Source of the DNA: Oligoflexia bacterium
GTDB lineage: Bacteria > Bdellovibrionota > Bacteriovoracia > Bacteriovoracales > Bacteriovoracaceae
DNA length: 64,000 nt
Direction: 5' to 3'
NCBI GenBank assembly: GCA_015231955.1
Contig: JADGAN010000005.1
Span: 1 to 64,000 of the forward strand
Of the stretch, positions 34,140-43,397 are shown piece by piece; the stretch's first letter is position 1; each line of letters begins with the position of its first letter. Below the pieces are notes generated by a model. The model searched no databases. It saw nothing but the letters and a program-made list of their open reading frames with translations, and was not told the DNA's origin. The position numbers were made by a program, and so were the translations under genes.

Positions 34140-35804
34140 CTATATCTCATCTATCTTTTGAAATAAGATCCCCGGAGTTCCAAGCAGCTTGCCAGGAACA
34201 AGCTCTCTTACAGCATCACTCCACTTCTGCTCCTCTAGCTTAAGATCGAGCATCTTTGCCATCTCCTGCGTCTTCTTAGGCATAAAGGGAGAGAGAGCCA
34301 AGGTTAAAAAATGGATCGCACGAATCCCGTAATAGAGAGTCACCTTGGTTGTCTCCATATCATCTTTTCTTGTGGACCACGGTTTTTTATCATCGATATA
34401 TTTATTGCATGCTCTTGCAAAATCCATAATATGTTGGAGTGCCATTTTGCTGGAGTAGTTATCAAAGGCCTCACCCACCCGTTTATGTGTGGCCAAGAGT
34501 TCACTCTCAAAGAGGCGATCAAGCTCACCAACTTTTGCCTTATCATAGGCGGGAACCTCTGCTCCCACATATTTTAGATTAAAGGAGAGCACACGATTGA
34601 CAAAATTGCCCAGTACGTTAGCAAGATCAGCATTATTCTTAGCAATCAAATCGTCTGGTTTGTAGATGGTTCGTGCACGCTCTGGCGCAATGGAGGTCAA
34701 GTAGTAACGAAGAATATCGGGATCGCCGCCTTCGCTTAAGTAATCTTCAATCCAAATGGCGGTTCCGCGCGATTTCGAGATCTTTTCCACTTCACTCTTA
34801 TCGGGAAATTGAATATTCAAAAATTGATTGACGACCACCCCTTCTGGGAGCGACAAGCTTCCCTCAGCAGAGAGCATGGCAATCCAGATCAAGCAGTGAA
34901 AAATGGTATTGTCCTCACCAATAAAGTGAAAAATCTTAGTCTCTTTGCTTTTCCACCAATCACTATAGCGTTCAGCGTGCCCACACTCTTGCTCACACAT
35001 CTCCATGGTATTGGAGATGTATCCAATAGGAGCATCAAACCAAACGTATAAAACTTTGCCTTTGGCCTCAGGATCATCAATCGGAAGAGGAATGCCCCAC
35101 TCAATATCTCTAGTCATAGAGCGGGTGACTAATCCGTTATTGATCAAGCTTTGCACATAGGCTTTCGTATTCTCTCGCATCTCTGCTCGCGCCAGCCACG
35201 CTTCCACCTCTGGCCGAAATTTACTTAAATCCAAGAACCAGTGTACCGTCTCCTTCACCGTCGCCGCTCCACCACTCATGGTGCTGTAAGCACTCTTCAA
35301 GGAGTCCACATCTAAAATTTTTCCACAATTCTCACACTGGTCCCCATTTTGATCTTTGGTTCCACAAAAGCCACACTCCCCTTTTACAAAGCGATCGGGC
35401 AAAAACATCTCCTTGCTCTCATCATAAAATTGTCGTGTCCGCCGCTTTTCAAATAATCCCTTCTCTTGCATCCGCAAAAAGAAGTGCTGGCTCATCTCTT
35501 TGTGAAATTTTGTTCCACTAGTAGAACCATAAATATCAAACTCAATGCCAAGACCTTTAAAGGCCATTTGCTGTTTTTGATTATAGTAACTAGCAACTTC
35601 CCGCGGAGTCTTTCCCTCCTTGTCCGCTGTTAACATGATAGCAACGCCATGATCATCGGAACCGCAGATATAGCGAACATCGTGTCCACACATTCTCAAA
35701 TAGCGTACCCAAATATCTGCAGGCAAGTAGCAGCCAGCGATATGCCCAACATGTAGACGTCCATTGGAATAAGGAAGACCTGCTGTCACTAAATACTTTC
35801 CCAT
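34140..35804 (-). CDS. metG: Methionyl-tRNA synthetase
   Basis: 554 residues. HIGH-type motif in GRLHVGHIAGC near residue 20; zinc-knuckle cysteines in GFCGTKDQNGDQCENCG; the KMSKS-type loop KISKSRGTAIW; and the anticodon-binding helical domain with PFMPKKTQEMAKML near the end. It charges tRNA-Met. It is shorter than the 677-residue E. coli enzyme because the C-terminal EMAP-like tRNA-binding domain is absent, a common form. The upstream neighbour on the same strand would be the glycosyltransferases, whose genes lie downstream of a different start; metG has its own leader of about 20 bases including a TTTA microsatellite. Confidence 0.96.
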   Translation of the reverse strand: MGKYLVTAGLPYSNGRLHVGHIAGCYLPADIWVRYLRMCGHDVRYICGSDDHGVAIMLTADKEGKTPREVASYYNQKQQMAFKGLGIEFDIYGSTSGTKFHKEMSQHFFLRMQEKGLFEKRRTRQFYDESKEMFLPDRFVKGECGFCGTKDQNGDQCENCGKILDVDSLKSAYSTMSGGAATVKETVHWFLDLSKFRPEVEAWLARAEMRENTKAYVQSLINNGLVTRSMTRDIEWGIPLPIDDPEAKGKVLYVWFDAPIGYISNTMEMCEQECGHAERYSDWWKSKETKIFHFIGEDNTIFHCLIWIAMLSAEGSLSLPEGVVVNQFLNIQFPDKSEVEKISKSRGTAIWIEDYLSEGGDPDILRYYLTSIAPERARTIYKPDDLIAKNNADLANVLGNFVNRVLSFNLKYVGAEVPAYDKAKVGELDRLFESELLATHKRVGEAFDNYSSKMALQHIMDFARACNKYIDDKKPWSTRKDDMETTKVTLYYGIRAIHFLTLALSPFMPKKTQEMAKMLDLKLEEQKWSDAVRELVPGKLLGTPGILFQKIDEI

Positions 35805-35823
35805 AAACCTTAACTCCTCATTG

Positions 35824-35847
35824 TATTTATTTATTTATTTATTTATA
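35824..35847. repeat. TTTA tetranucleotide repeat
   Basis: Five tandem TTTA units and a partial one, between the metG start and the end of the glycosyltransferase gene. The repeat overlaps the stop codon region of the glycosyltransferase gene, so changes in copy number could alter its last few residues. Confidence 0.7.
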
Positions 35848-36839
35848 TTGGCGTTCTTGATCGATAAAAATTTCAATGTAAATTGCATTAATAAGACGAA
35901 ACTAAATCCCCAAGAAAAAAGCAACGACTCTAGCGTAAGCGGCAACATTCGCAAGAAAAAATAAAAAGCGCTCTTATCCCCAAAATGTTTGCTTTGAAAT
36001 AAAAGTTCACACTCAAATTTGGAGAGTAGTGTATTGTAAGAACGAACTAAATTGTTACAACCGCCCACTTGCCGCCGATGAATGGCCACAGCACTTCCGC
36101 AATAGTAGTTTTGATACCCGGCCCTCTTGATTCTAAGTGCGAGATCGCTCTCCTCTCGCAGTGCTGTCCTTTGAAAGGCCTCATCAAAACCACCTACCTC
36201 ACTCCAAATGGCCTTGCGTAAAGAGGCGTTACACCCGCGAATCGTATCCACAGGAACAATTCCCTCGAGATCTTGGTCAAAGTCGCACAAAAAAAAGGAT
36301 CGTTCACTCACCGTTCCTACGTGCTTTTTTCCAAATCCCATAATCTTGGCAATCCCATTTTTCAGTGGCCCTCGTCCATAATCTACGGGAAAAATAATTT
36401 CTCGCCCTCCAAGCATCCCCATCTTTTTCCCGCCTGCACTCGCTGCTTGCCATTGCAGGTGCGCTTTGATCGCCCCTGGTCTTAAACTTACATCATCATC
36501 ACAAAAGAGCAGTAAATCACCTTGCGCCCTGGTGATCGCCCAGTTTTTTGCAATTGTTGTTGATGGTGCAATCCCGGTGACATGATAAAGAACCAGACTA
36601 TTTGCCTTCCTGCTGGCCTGCCCAGTTCCACTCTCGCAGCGTCCACAAACTTTGCGATACTCCATGCTTTCAAATAAATTTAATTTTTCCAATGCAAGTG
36701 ATGGCCAATTTTGATCGATAACCCAAACTTCGATACAGTTAGAGAAAAACTCTTCCCCTAAGGAAAAAAGTGATTTAAGGGTCTCTTCCAATACAGAAAT
36801 ATCTCTACCGTAGGCGGGAATAATGCAACTAATCTTCAT
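35835..36839 (-). CDS. Family 2 glycosyltransferase
   Basis: 334 residues. GT-A fold: CIIPAYGRDISVLEETLKSL at the N-terminus, the DDD-like metal motif LLFCDDDVSLRPGA, and GGFDEAFQRTALREESDLALRIKRAGY (the ED acceptor motif) later. One hydrophobic segment at the C-terminus (SLLFSWGFSFVLLMQFTLKF) would anchor it to the inner membrane. It overlaps the preceding glycosyltransferase gene by four bases (ATGA). The pair probably works on surface polysaccharide. Sugar and acceptor unknown. Confidence 0.9.
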   Translation of the reverse strand: MKISCIIPAYGRDISVLEETLKSLFSLGEEFFSNCIEVWVIDQNWPSLALEKLNLFESMEYRKVCGRCESGTGQASRKANSLVLYHVTGIAPSTTIAKNWAITRAQGDLLLFCDDDVSLRPGAIKAHLQWQAASAGGKKMGMLGGREIIFPVDYGRGPLKNGIAKIMGFGKKHVGTVSERSFFLCDFDQDLEGIVPVDTIRGCNASLRKAIWSEVGGFDEAFQRTALREESDLALRIKRAGYQNYYCGSAVAIHRRQVGGCNNLVRSYNTLLSKFECELLFQSKHFGDKSAFYFFLRMLPLTLESLLFSWGFSFVLLMQFTLKFLSIKNANINK

Positions 36840-37666
36840 CTTTGTTTATACTTCTTTCTCTTAAGATAGCTAAGAACTTGCTGTGCTCCCACTCTTATCA
36901 GAAATCGTCTCATGAAGTAAAGGATTGTCCGACGCACAAGACCTGCAATATTTTGAATAGTCAGCAGATGATTCTCTTTTAATGCTCGAAAGCACTCTTT
37001 GATGCTCTGAAGCTCTCTTGTAACTGAAACACCTCCCCCATCCATTAACACCACAGGCGTTACGCCCCAATACTCTCCCCGGTATCCTTGTTGCAACAAA
37101 CGACAAACCCATTCGTAATCCATTCCAAAGCGGTACGCGAGCTTAAACTCACCAACACCACTCCATACCCTTCGCCGAACAATCATCGTCTGATGCCAAT
37201 AAGGCATCCCTTGGCCCAAATTTTTCTCGCACATCCGAGGGGCCATGCGAATCTTTCCTGCAATACCATCATTAAAAATAACATCTGCATGAAGAAAAGC
37301 GGTCTCATTCTCTGTTTCCAATTTGCGTGCATATTGAAAATAGGTCAGGGCCCCTGCGACCAAAAGATCACCACTATTTAAGAGCATTATGGCATCTCCG
37401 GTTGCTGCATGCACCCCTTTATTAAAAGCATCACTTATCCCGCGATCACTCTCATTCACAACCAATATATTGACTCTTTCACTCGCTTCAACTCTCAATC
37501 TATTGGCAAATTCACTTAAAAAGCGCTTCGATTCACAACAACTCCCACCATTGATCACAATCAACTCAAGAGTTGATTCAAAATTCTTCAGCTGCTCTTT
37601 AATCGAATACAACGTGGCCTTCAATTCTTGATAGTTATTATAGGTAATAGTTACAATTGAAATCAT
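36836..37666 (-). CDS. Family 2 glycosyltransferase
   Basis: 276 residues. SIVTITYNNYQELKATLYSI, LVVNESDRGISDAFNKGV, ATGDAIMLLNSGD (the DxD-like site is replaced by NSGD, as in a known subgroup) and YWHQTMIVRRRVW are typical of GT2 enzymes that add single sugars. No membrane segment; basic C-terminus (YLKRKKYKQR) may bind the membrane. First gene of a two-gene operon with the longer glycosyltransferase. Confidence 0.9.
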   Translation of the reverse strand: MISIVTITYNNYQELKATLYSIKEQLKNFESTLELIVINGGSCCESKRFLSEFANRLRVEASERVNILVVNESDRGISDAFNKGVHAATGDAIMLLNSGDLLVAGALTYFQYARKLETENETAFLHADVIFNDGIAGKIRMAPRMCEKNLGQGMPYWHQTMIVRRRVWSGVGEFKLAYRFGMDYEWVCRLLQQGYRGEYWGVTPVVLMDGGGVSVTRELQSIKECFRALKENHLLTIQNIAGLVRRTILYFMRRFLIRVGAQQVLSYLKRKKYKQR

Positions 37667-37702
37667 GGACGCTGATCGATTATTTTATCTAAGGAGTGGC
37701 CG

Positions 37703-38095
37703 TTATTGGTTAATTCGTGAAATGTTCTCAATTGTAGATTCCAACCCTTCACCAAACTCATCCTTTAAAAAGATATCGTTTTCAGAAAAAATTTTTTTCC
37801 ACTCGGGACGAATGCAACAGACACGAATTTGCGCTGGTCTCCGACGAATGGCACTCTGGAGTCCTCTAATCGAACCCACTACCTCATCATCCAAGGAGAC
37901 TACGCTATCAAAGTTTAAAATCACAAATTTATCAGCAGTGTTCCTACTATTGATCTCTTTTTGACACTCGTTGATCACATGATTGGTTCGCTCAGACATT
38001 ACACCTCTAAAATTCACCACGAGATGATGCCCTTTTTCAAGTATAGTATACTCAAGATTGGAAACTCTTCCTGCACTACTATTGCCAAGTCCCAT
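37703..38095 (-). CDS. STAS-domain (anti-sigma-antagonist-like) protein
   Basis: 130 residues comprising one STAS domain: HHLVVNFRGVMSERT, then NFDSVVSLDDEVVGSIRGLQ, the position where SpoIIAA-type proteins have the phosphorylated Ser (here in SLDDEVV). It may relay a partner-switching signal, but no anti-sigma kinase or PP2C gene is adjacent. Strong RBS (GGGGAGG) before ATG 38095. Predicted cytoplasmic. Confidence 0.8.
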   Translation of the reverse strand: MGLGNSSAGRVSNLEYTILEKGHHLVVNFRGVMSERTNHVINECQKEINSRNTADKFVILNFDSVVSLDDEVVGSIRGLQSAIRRRPAQIRVCCIRPEWKKIFSENDIFLKDEFGEGLESTIENISRINQ

Positions 38096-38237
38096 ACTAT
38101 CCTCCCCAAAAACATATCTGTCCGTTTAATTAAACAAGATGATCTTTTCCTGCTTAATCATAACCCTAATAAATAAAAATTTTGCAATAATTCTCCGGCC
38201 AGCTACATGCTATTTCCACCATACCACAAGTTGCTTA

Positions 38238-39071
38238 CTAATTTCCAGAATCATCTTCACTACTGCTGCCGTTACGATTACTCATGCTGTTACTATTGCT
38301 TCCGCCTTGCTGAATACCACGTATACAAGAGTCAACAAATGCCCGCTCCAAGGCCAAACTTTCAGGAAGTTCACGTTTAAGGCGAATCAGTTTCTCTGCC
38401 CTTGTCGCTAAAATCCCCGTTGATTCCTCTTGCGAGACACTGAGTAAAAGTGCGCAATCTTGCACCTTTGTTTTCCTTGCAAATTGCATGACAAAGTAGT
38501 CGGGGTGGTAATCAAAGCTTTTGGCCAAACTCTCTCCCACAAAATCTCTCACCTCTCCATCCACACTAAAATAGATTTGAAAAAGGGTATCCATCTCCTC
38601 CTGATTCCCCTCTATGAGCGCCTCTAATCCCTTAAAGCAGCTGACCACATCAGGGTCATTTTTTCCTTTTCCCAAAAGTTTTACAGCATCGTTCTTCCCT
38701 AACGCCTCTAATAAGAGTGATTTCATCTGTGGTGATGGCCCTTGATAGTAGGCATTACAAAGATCCAAAAGTGGCCTTCCCGAAGAGTCCCCTGGCCGTA
38801 CACCATGAACTGGAGTTCCATCAACACCTAAATTACGGTAAGGATCGGCATCGCTCTCACTGCCACTACTACCACTACTGCCACTACTGTCACTACTACT
38901 TCGAGACAGCTTACTACCACTATCTGCCTCTGTTGGTACTTTATAATCAATCCCAAAAAGCGCACTTTTAACCTGGCGCTTTGCTCCCCTGATAAGATCA
39001 CACCCACTGAATAAAAAGCTTTGAAGTATGATAACGATCAAAGCAATCGTCACAACAGCAATTTTTTTCAT
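38238..39071 (-). CDS. Lipoprotein with Ser/Gly-rich linker
   Basis: 277 residues. Lipobox FLFSGC around residues 19-24 gives a lipidated, outer-membrane-bound protein. A low-complexity Ser/Gly segment (about 57-72, repeats of SSG encoded by a trinucleotide-repeat tract near 38868-38900) links it to a helical C-terminal domain without a known family. The tract could vary in length by slippage. Monocistronic. Confidence 0.75.
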   Translation of the reverse strand: MKKIAVVTIALIVIILQSFLFSGCDLIRGAKRQVKSALFGIDYKVPTEADSGSKLSRSSSDSSGSSGSSGSESDADPYRNLGVDGTPVHGVRPGDSSGRPLLDLCNAYYQGPSPQMKSLLLEALGKNDAVKLLGKGKNDPDVVSCFKGLEALIEGNQEEMDTLFQIYFSVDGEVRDFVGESLAKSFDYHPDYFVMQFARKTKVQDCALLLSVSQEESTGILATRAEKLIRLKRELPESLALERAFVDSCIRGIQQGGSNSNSMSNRNGSSSEDDSGN

Positions 39072-39169
39072 AGTTCATTCCTCGAAATAAAGCTTGATAC
39101 CTTTAAATATAACACCATCTTCCATTCATAGTTTAAGATTTTTTTCTAAGAGGGATAACACAACACGAC

Positions 39170-39186
39170 CTGACTTTTTTTGTCAG
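39170..39186 (+). terminator. Small T-loop hairpin
   Basis: CTGAC and GTCAG flank seven T, the same design as the hairpin at 14910-14932. It sits about 45 bases upstream of the RidA start in a 160-base divergent gap. Its role is unclear. Confidence 0.25.
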
Positions 39187-39232
39187 CATTGTTACTAAAA
39201 AGCAAATATAACTTCAAACCAGGGCCATTCTT

Positions 39233-39634
39233 ATGTCAGAACAAAGCAAGCTTTTCAAGGTGTATGAAAGTAAAAATGCTCCGGCCGCTATCGGGGCCTA
39301 CTCACCAGTCATATCCATACCTGCCTCTGCAGAACAATTCCTCTTTTCAGGGCAAATCGGACTAGACCCTGCAAGTATGCAAATGCGTGAAGGTTTTAAA
39401 TCACAACTAGAGCAAATCCTAACAAATATCGATGCGCTCCTCGAGGGTGCAAATCTTTCCCGCAAAAATATTGTTAAAACTACGGTATTCTTAACTGATC
39501 TAACAAACTTCTCCATGGTAAATAGTGCTTATGAAACTTTTTTTAGCAAACCTTATCCTGCTAGAAGTTGTGTCGAGGTCAAGGCACTCCCCAAAGGATC
39601 TTTGGTCGAGATCGAGGTGATTGCCATCAAATAA
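39233..39634 (+). CDS. RidA family enamine/imine deaminase
   Basis: 133 residues. The signatures APAAIGAYSPVISI, LFSGQIGLDP, NIDALLEGANLSRKNIVKTTVFLTD, and ARSCVEVKALPKGSLVEIEVIA are conserved in Rid7/RidA proteins, including the Arg of RSCVEV that contacts the substrate carboxylate. RidA removes reactive 2-aminoacrylate made by pyridoxal enzymes. Cytosolic trimer in the family. Followed 28 bases later by the DUF218 gene on the same strand. Confidence 0.95.
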   Translation: MSEQSKLFKVYESKNAPAAIGAYSPVISIPASAEQFLFSGQIGLDPASMQMREGFKSQLEQILTNIDALLEGANLSRKNIVKTTVFLTDLTNFSMVNSAYETFFSKPYPARSCVEVKALPKGSLVEIEVIAIK

Positions 39635-39662
39635 TAGGTGATGGGTAATTAGGCAACATGTT

Positions 39663-40385
39663 ATGATGGGTAAACAGTATATTTTTGAAACCAAGCGAAC
39701 TAGGCTTCGGCGCTATTTTAGAAATTTCCTGCTGCTGATCCTTAGTTTGGCCATGCTTTACACTGTTTTATGTATCTCTATTATCTCCGTTGCCCGCTAC
39801 GAATCGGATCTTGCCAAAGAAAATTTTTACAAACGCGCGCCAGACCTGGTGGCCATCTTCACTGGAGACAGTGGGCGTATTCCTTTTGGACTAAAAAAAT
39901 CTCTAGAGTATCAAACGCCAGAAATTTTAATTACTGGCGTTTATAGTTCCAACTCGATTCGCACACTTCTCCTCTCGCAAAATCCTGAGCTTTTGCAATT
40001 TATGAACATCTATGCTAATCAAATAGAAATTGATTACTTAGCAAGAAACACTGTTGAAAACGTACTCTCCACCTTGCGTTTCCTGCGAAAAAATACCTCC
40101 TATTATCATACAGTATTGGTCATCTCCAGTGACTATCACATTCTAAGAATCAAGCTTATCCTCCAATTCATTCAAGCATCAAATGATAGCTTCGATTTCT
40201 ACTTTATGAGTCCTGAAACTGACTATTTTCAATGGAAAAACATCAAGGCCATCTCTCGTGAGGTGGTAAAAACGTTAAAGACACTGGGTTTTCTCTTGCT
40301 ATGGGAGAGTGAATACCCCATTAAAGATGATATCGAAACAGAGACAGCGTTGGCCGCGCCAACATCAACGCCTGCTACACCCTAG
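39663..40385 (+). CDS. DUF218 (SanA/YdcF-like) membrane protein
   Basis: 240 residues with an N-terminal membrane anchor (LLLILSLAMLYTVLCISII) and a DUF218 domain: LVAIFTGDSGRIPFG, EILITGVYSSNSI, NTVENVLSTLRFL and VLVISSDYHILRIKLIL. Family members (SanA, ElyC, YdcF) affect envelope integrity and peptidoglycan/O-antigen carrier handling. The C-terminal tail is Thr/Ala/Pro-rich. Its stop overlaps the convergent relA stop by 11 bases. Confidence 0.85.
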   Translation: MMGKQYIFETKRTRLRRYFRNFLLLILSLAMLYTVLCISIISVARYESDLAKENFYKRAPDLVAIFTGDSGRIPFGLKKSLEYQTPEILITGVYSSNSIRTLLLSQNPELLQFMNIYANQIEIDYLARNTVENVLSTLRFLRKNTSYYHTVLVISSDYHILRIKLILQFIQASNDSFDFYFMSPETDYFQWKNIKAISREVVKTLKTLGFLLLWESEYPIKDDIETETALAAPTSTPATP

Positions 40386-42627
40386 AGACGTTCAAAACCT
40401 CTTCCTTACTACGAATCGATTCCATTAATTTTAAAAGCTCACTATAATCTTTAACCTCAACCTCAAAGATAAAATGCCCCTTCTGATCGGGTTGCGACTT
40501 GGCCATAGCGGCCCTAATATTAATGCCTAAGTTGTTGATGGTTTTGGAAATTTTTGCCAAAATTCCTGGTCGATCCAAAGTCAGCACTTTGATGGTCACT
40601 GGATGTTTAAAAGAGAAATATTCGTTCCAGCGAACCGAGATCACTCGCGAAGACTCCTGCGAACCAACATTTTTTTTACAGCCATCTGTATGTACGGTAA
40701 CCCCGCGTCCACGAGTAATATATCCCACAATCGGATCACCGGGAATTGGATTACAACACTTAGCGAGCCTAATTAAAACATCATCCAAATTTTCTACGAT
40801 CACCGCACTACTGCGTCCACCACCAACACCATTTTGAATTTTCCTAGGCCCTTTAGTCACATTGGTAAAATCTTTCTGTATTTTTTCTAGATCGGCCTCT
40901 AACTGCTTCTCCTTTTCCATCAGATTTTTACTGGCAAAATCACTGGCCTGTTGTTGCTGCTCTTCCTTCCTTGAGAAGAAATTACCCATATCCTTAGGCG
41001 TGCATTTGCCTGAACCAATTTGAATACAAAGTTCATCTTCATTCTTGACATGAAAAAACTCAAGCATCTCATTCAATTCAGAGTTTTTCTTAAGCTGCTT
41101 AAGTGAAGTTGAGTAAACTCTCAAAATTTTTTCAAGCAGCTCCTCTCCCAGTTTTTTATGTTCTTCCCGCTCCGCCTTTAACAGCCACTGTTTAATTTTG
41201 GTTTTTGCTCGTGAAGAGCGTACGATCTTCAACCAATCCTTCGATGGCGTTTGCGTTTTATTGGTCATAATTTCAACGACATCACCAGATTTCAGACGAT
41301 ACTTTAGCGGCACTATCTTGCCATTGATCTTAGCGCCAATACAGGTGTTCCCTACCTCGGTATGAATCGAATAGGCAAAGTCGAGAGGAGTCGATCCACT
41401 AGAGAACTCCCGCACATCACCATCGGGAGTAAACACAAACACCCCGCCCACATCCAAATCGTTTTTGACAGCATCCATGAATTCGGAGTTACTTTTCATG
41501 CTGCGATTAAATTCCAAGAGCTCCTTCATCCACTCCATATTCTTTTTACGACTGCCACCCATCCCATTCTCTTTATATACCCAGTGAGCGGCCACCCCAG
41601 TCTCTGCAATTTCATCCATATCAAAGGTGCGAATTTGAATCTCAATCCTCTCCGCTTTAGGCCCAATAACTGTCGTATGCAAACTTTGATAGTTGTTGAT
41701 CTTAGGAATGGCGATGTAATCTTTAAATCGCCCGGGAATTGGCGTAAACGATGAGTGAATCACACCGAGCGCTTTATAACATTGAGTGATGTTGGTGGTT
41801 ATAATTCTAAAGGCAAGAATATCGTGTATCTGCTCAAACTCCACCCCTCGCTGCTGAATCTTCTTATGAATGGAATAAAAATTTTTCGGTCTTCCAAAAA
41901 CATCAGCTTCAATCGCATACTCTGCTAACTTATCTTGAATAATGCTTACTACGTCGTGAATATATTTTTCCCGCTCCGATTTCTTCATGGCAATTCGCTC
42001 TGCCAACATATAGTAAGATTCCGGATGCAAAAAGCGCAAACACAAATCCTCTAACTCGGCCTTGACTGAATGAATACCTAAGCGGCCTGCCAAAGGAACA
42101 TAAATCTCTAGCGTCTCCTTGGCGACATTTTGCTGCTTCTCCTCAGAAATATATTGAAGCGTTCTCATGTTGTGCATACGATCTGCAAGCTTTACAATGA
42201 TCACGCGAATATCACGGGCCATGGCAACAATCATCTTACGAAAATTTTCCGCCTGCCCCTCTTCTCGACTCTTAAATTTAATCTGAGAGATCTTAGTCAG
42301 TCCCACCACAATTTGCACGATGGTTGGAGAAAACTCCTTTTCCAACTCTTCTGATGTAACATTGCAATCTTCAATTACATCATGCAATAGCCCAGCAACA
42401 ATACTCTCTAAATCCATGCGCAGTTTTATAAGCGTTGCTGCTACATTCATAGGATGGACAAAGTAATCCTCCCCCGAACTTCGCTTCTGCCCACGATGTG
42501 CACTCTCTGCAAATACACACGCCTTTCTTAAAGTATCGAAATCGGCGTCTGTGTAATAGATCTCTAAGCGCTTTACCAAAATTTCAGTGGTAAGATCGCT
42601 TTCGTGGGCAAAATTCAACAAATTCAT
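40375..42627 (-). CDS. relA: Bifunctional (p)ppGpp synthetase/hydrolase
   Basis: 750 residues with the full long-RSH layout. HD hydrolase domain: HRGQKRSSGEDYFVHP then LLHDVIEDC (His82-Asp83), intact. Synthetase domain: RPKNFYSIHKKI and DILAFRIIT. TGS: FVFTPDGDVREFSSGSTPLDFAYSIHTEVG. Zinc-finger/CC region: AKCCNPIPGDPIVGYITRGRGVTVH. ACT at the end: VEVKDYSELLKLMESIR. Because both catalytic domains look intact it should be bifunctional (Rel/SpoT-type). Makes and degrades the stringent-response alarmone. The gmk gene is 49 bases upstream, a frequent operon association. Confidence 0.96.
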   Translation of the reverse strand: MNLLNFAHESDLTTEILVKRLEIYYTDADFDTLRKACVFAESAHRGQKRSSGEDYFVHPMNVAATLIKLRMDLESIVAGLLHDVIEDCNVTSEELEKEFSPTIVQIVVGLTKISQIKFKSREEGQAENFRKMIVAMARDIRVIIVKLADRMHNMRTLQYISEEKQQNVAKETLEIYVPLAGRLGIHSVKAELEDLCLRFLHPESYYMLAERIAMKKSEREKYIHDVVSIIQDKLAEYAIEADVFGRPKNFYSIHKKIQQRGVEFEQIHDILAFRIITTNITQCYKALGVIHSSFTPIPGRFKDYIAIPKINNYQSLHTTVIGPKAERIEIQIRTFDMDEIAETGVAAHWVYKENGMGGSRKKNMEWMKELLEFNRSMKSNSEFMDAVKNDLDVGGVFVFTPDGDVREFSSGSTPLDFAYSIHTEVGNTCIGAKINGKIVPLKYRLKSGDVVEIMTNKTQTPSKDWLKIVRSSRAKTKIKQWLLKAEREEHKKLGEELLEKILRVYSTSLKQLKKNSELNEMLEFFHVKNEDELCIQIGSGKCTPKDMGNFFSRKEEQQQQASDFASKNLMEKEKQLEADLEKIQKDFTNVTKGPRKIQNGVGGGRSSAVIVENLDDVLIRLAKCCNPIPGDPIVGYITRGRGVTVHTDGCKKNVGSQESSRVISVRWNEYFSFKHPVTIKVLTLDRPGILAKISKTINNLGINIRAAMAKSQPDQKGHFIFEVEVKDYSELLKLMESIRSKEEVLNVSRV

Positions 42628-42676
42628 ACACTCTACCCGTCCTCATCTTATCCGTATTCTCTTGCTTCTCAACTAT

Positions 42677-43231
42677 CTAGCGTATTATCTTCTCTATGAT
42701 TTGTTTCAGCTCTTTGTAGGCAACTTCCAACTGATCATTCACCACAACGTAGTCATAGTCGTTTCTTCGCTGCAGCTCTTGTTTTGCATTTTTCAGCCGT
42801 CTAGCAATCACTTCGGGGTCATCAGTTCCTCTTCCTCGTAATCGCTTTTCTAATACTTCAAACGATGGTGGGGCAATAAAAATTGCTTTTGCCACATCAC
42901 CAAAGCTCTTCTTAATATTATCTGCCCCTTGAACATCAATATCGAGAAGTACACTATGTCCTTTGGACAACTCCCCTTGAATAAAACACTTTGAGGTTCC
43001 GTAAAAATTGGAGTGCACCTCGGCCCATTCGATAAACTCATCTTGATCCCGTCGCTTAAGAAACTCCTCTCGAGCAATAAAGAAATAACTTTTCCCTGCA
43101 ACCTCTCCAGGCCTCATCGCTCTTGTCGTAAACGAAATAGATTCTTTTAAAGCTGGAAAGTCCTCTCTTACCTTCTTAATCAATGTCGATTTTCCTGCAC
43201 CAGAGGGGGCCACAATGATGATAATTGACAT
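42677..43231 (-). CDS. gmk: Guanylate kinase
   Basis: 184 residues. P-loop IIVAPSGAGKSTLIKKV, SISFTTRAMRPGEVAGKSYFF (GMP-binding region), WAEVHSNFYGTSK and LDIDVQGADNIKK are diagnostic. It converts GMP to GDP. Located just upstream of relA on the same strand, as in many bacteria. rpoZ, often next to gmk, is not seen here. Confidence 0.97.
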   Translation of the reverse strand: MSIIIIVAPSGAGKSTLIKKVREDFPALKESISFTTRAMRPGEVAGKSYFFIAREEFLKRRDQDEFIEWAEVHSNFYGTSKCFIQGELSKGHSVLLDIDVQGADNIKKSFGDVAKAIFIAPPSFEVLEKRLRGRGTDDPEVIARRLKNAKQELQRRNDYDYVVVNDQLEVAYKELKQIIEKIIR

Positions 43232-43397
43232 GCACTACTCTCCTTAAGGCATTAATTAAGGCATCAACGCATCTATAAGTACACTATAACATAGGAAGAA
43301 TCATGCTGCTTTGTCATTTTTATCTAACTTAATTTTACACTTTTGCCATACAGAGAGAAAAAAACACAACGAGCGTAAGTTCGTTAATCTTGCCAAC

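Noticed and set aside
35824..35847. The TTTA repeat as a phase-variation switch for metG or the glycosyltransferase
   Set aside because: It lies at the 3' end of the glycosyltransferase gene and upstream of, not within, metG coding sequence, so copy changes would have little effect on either start.
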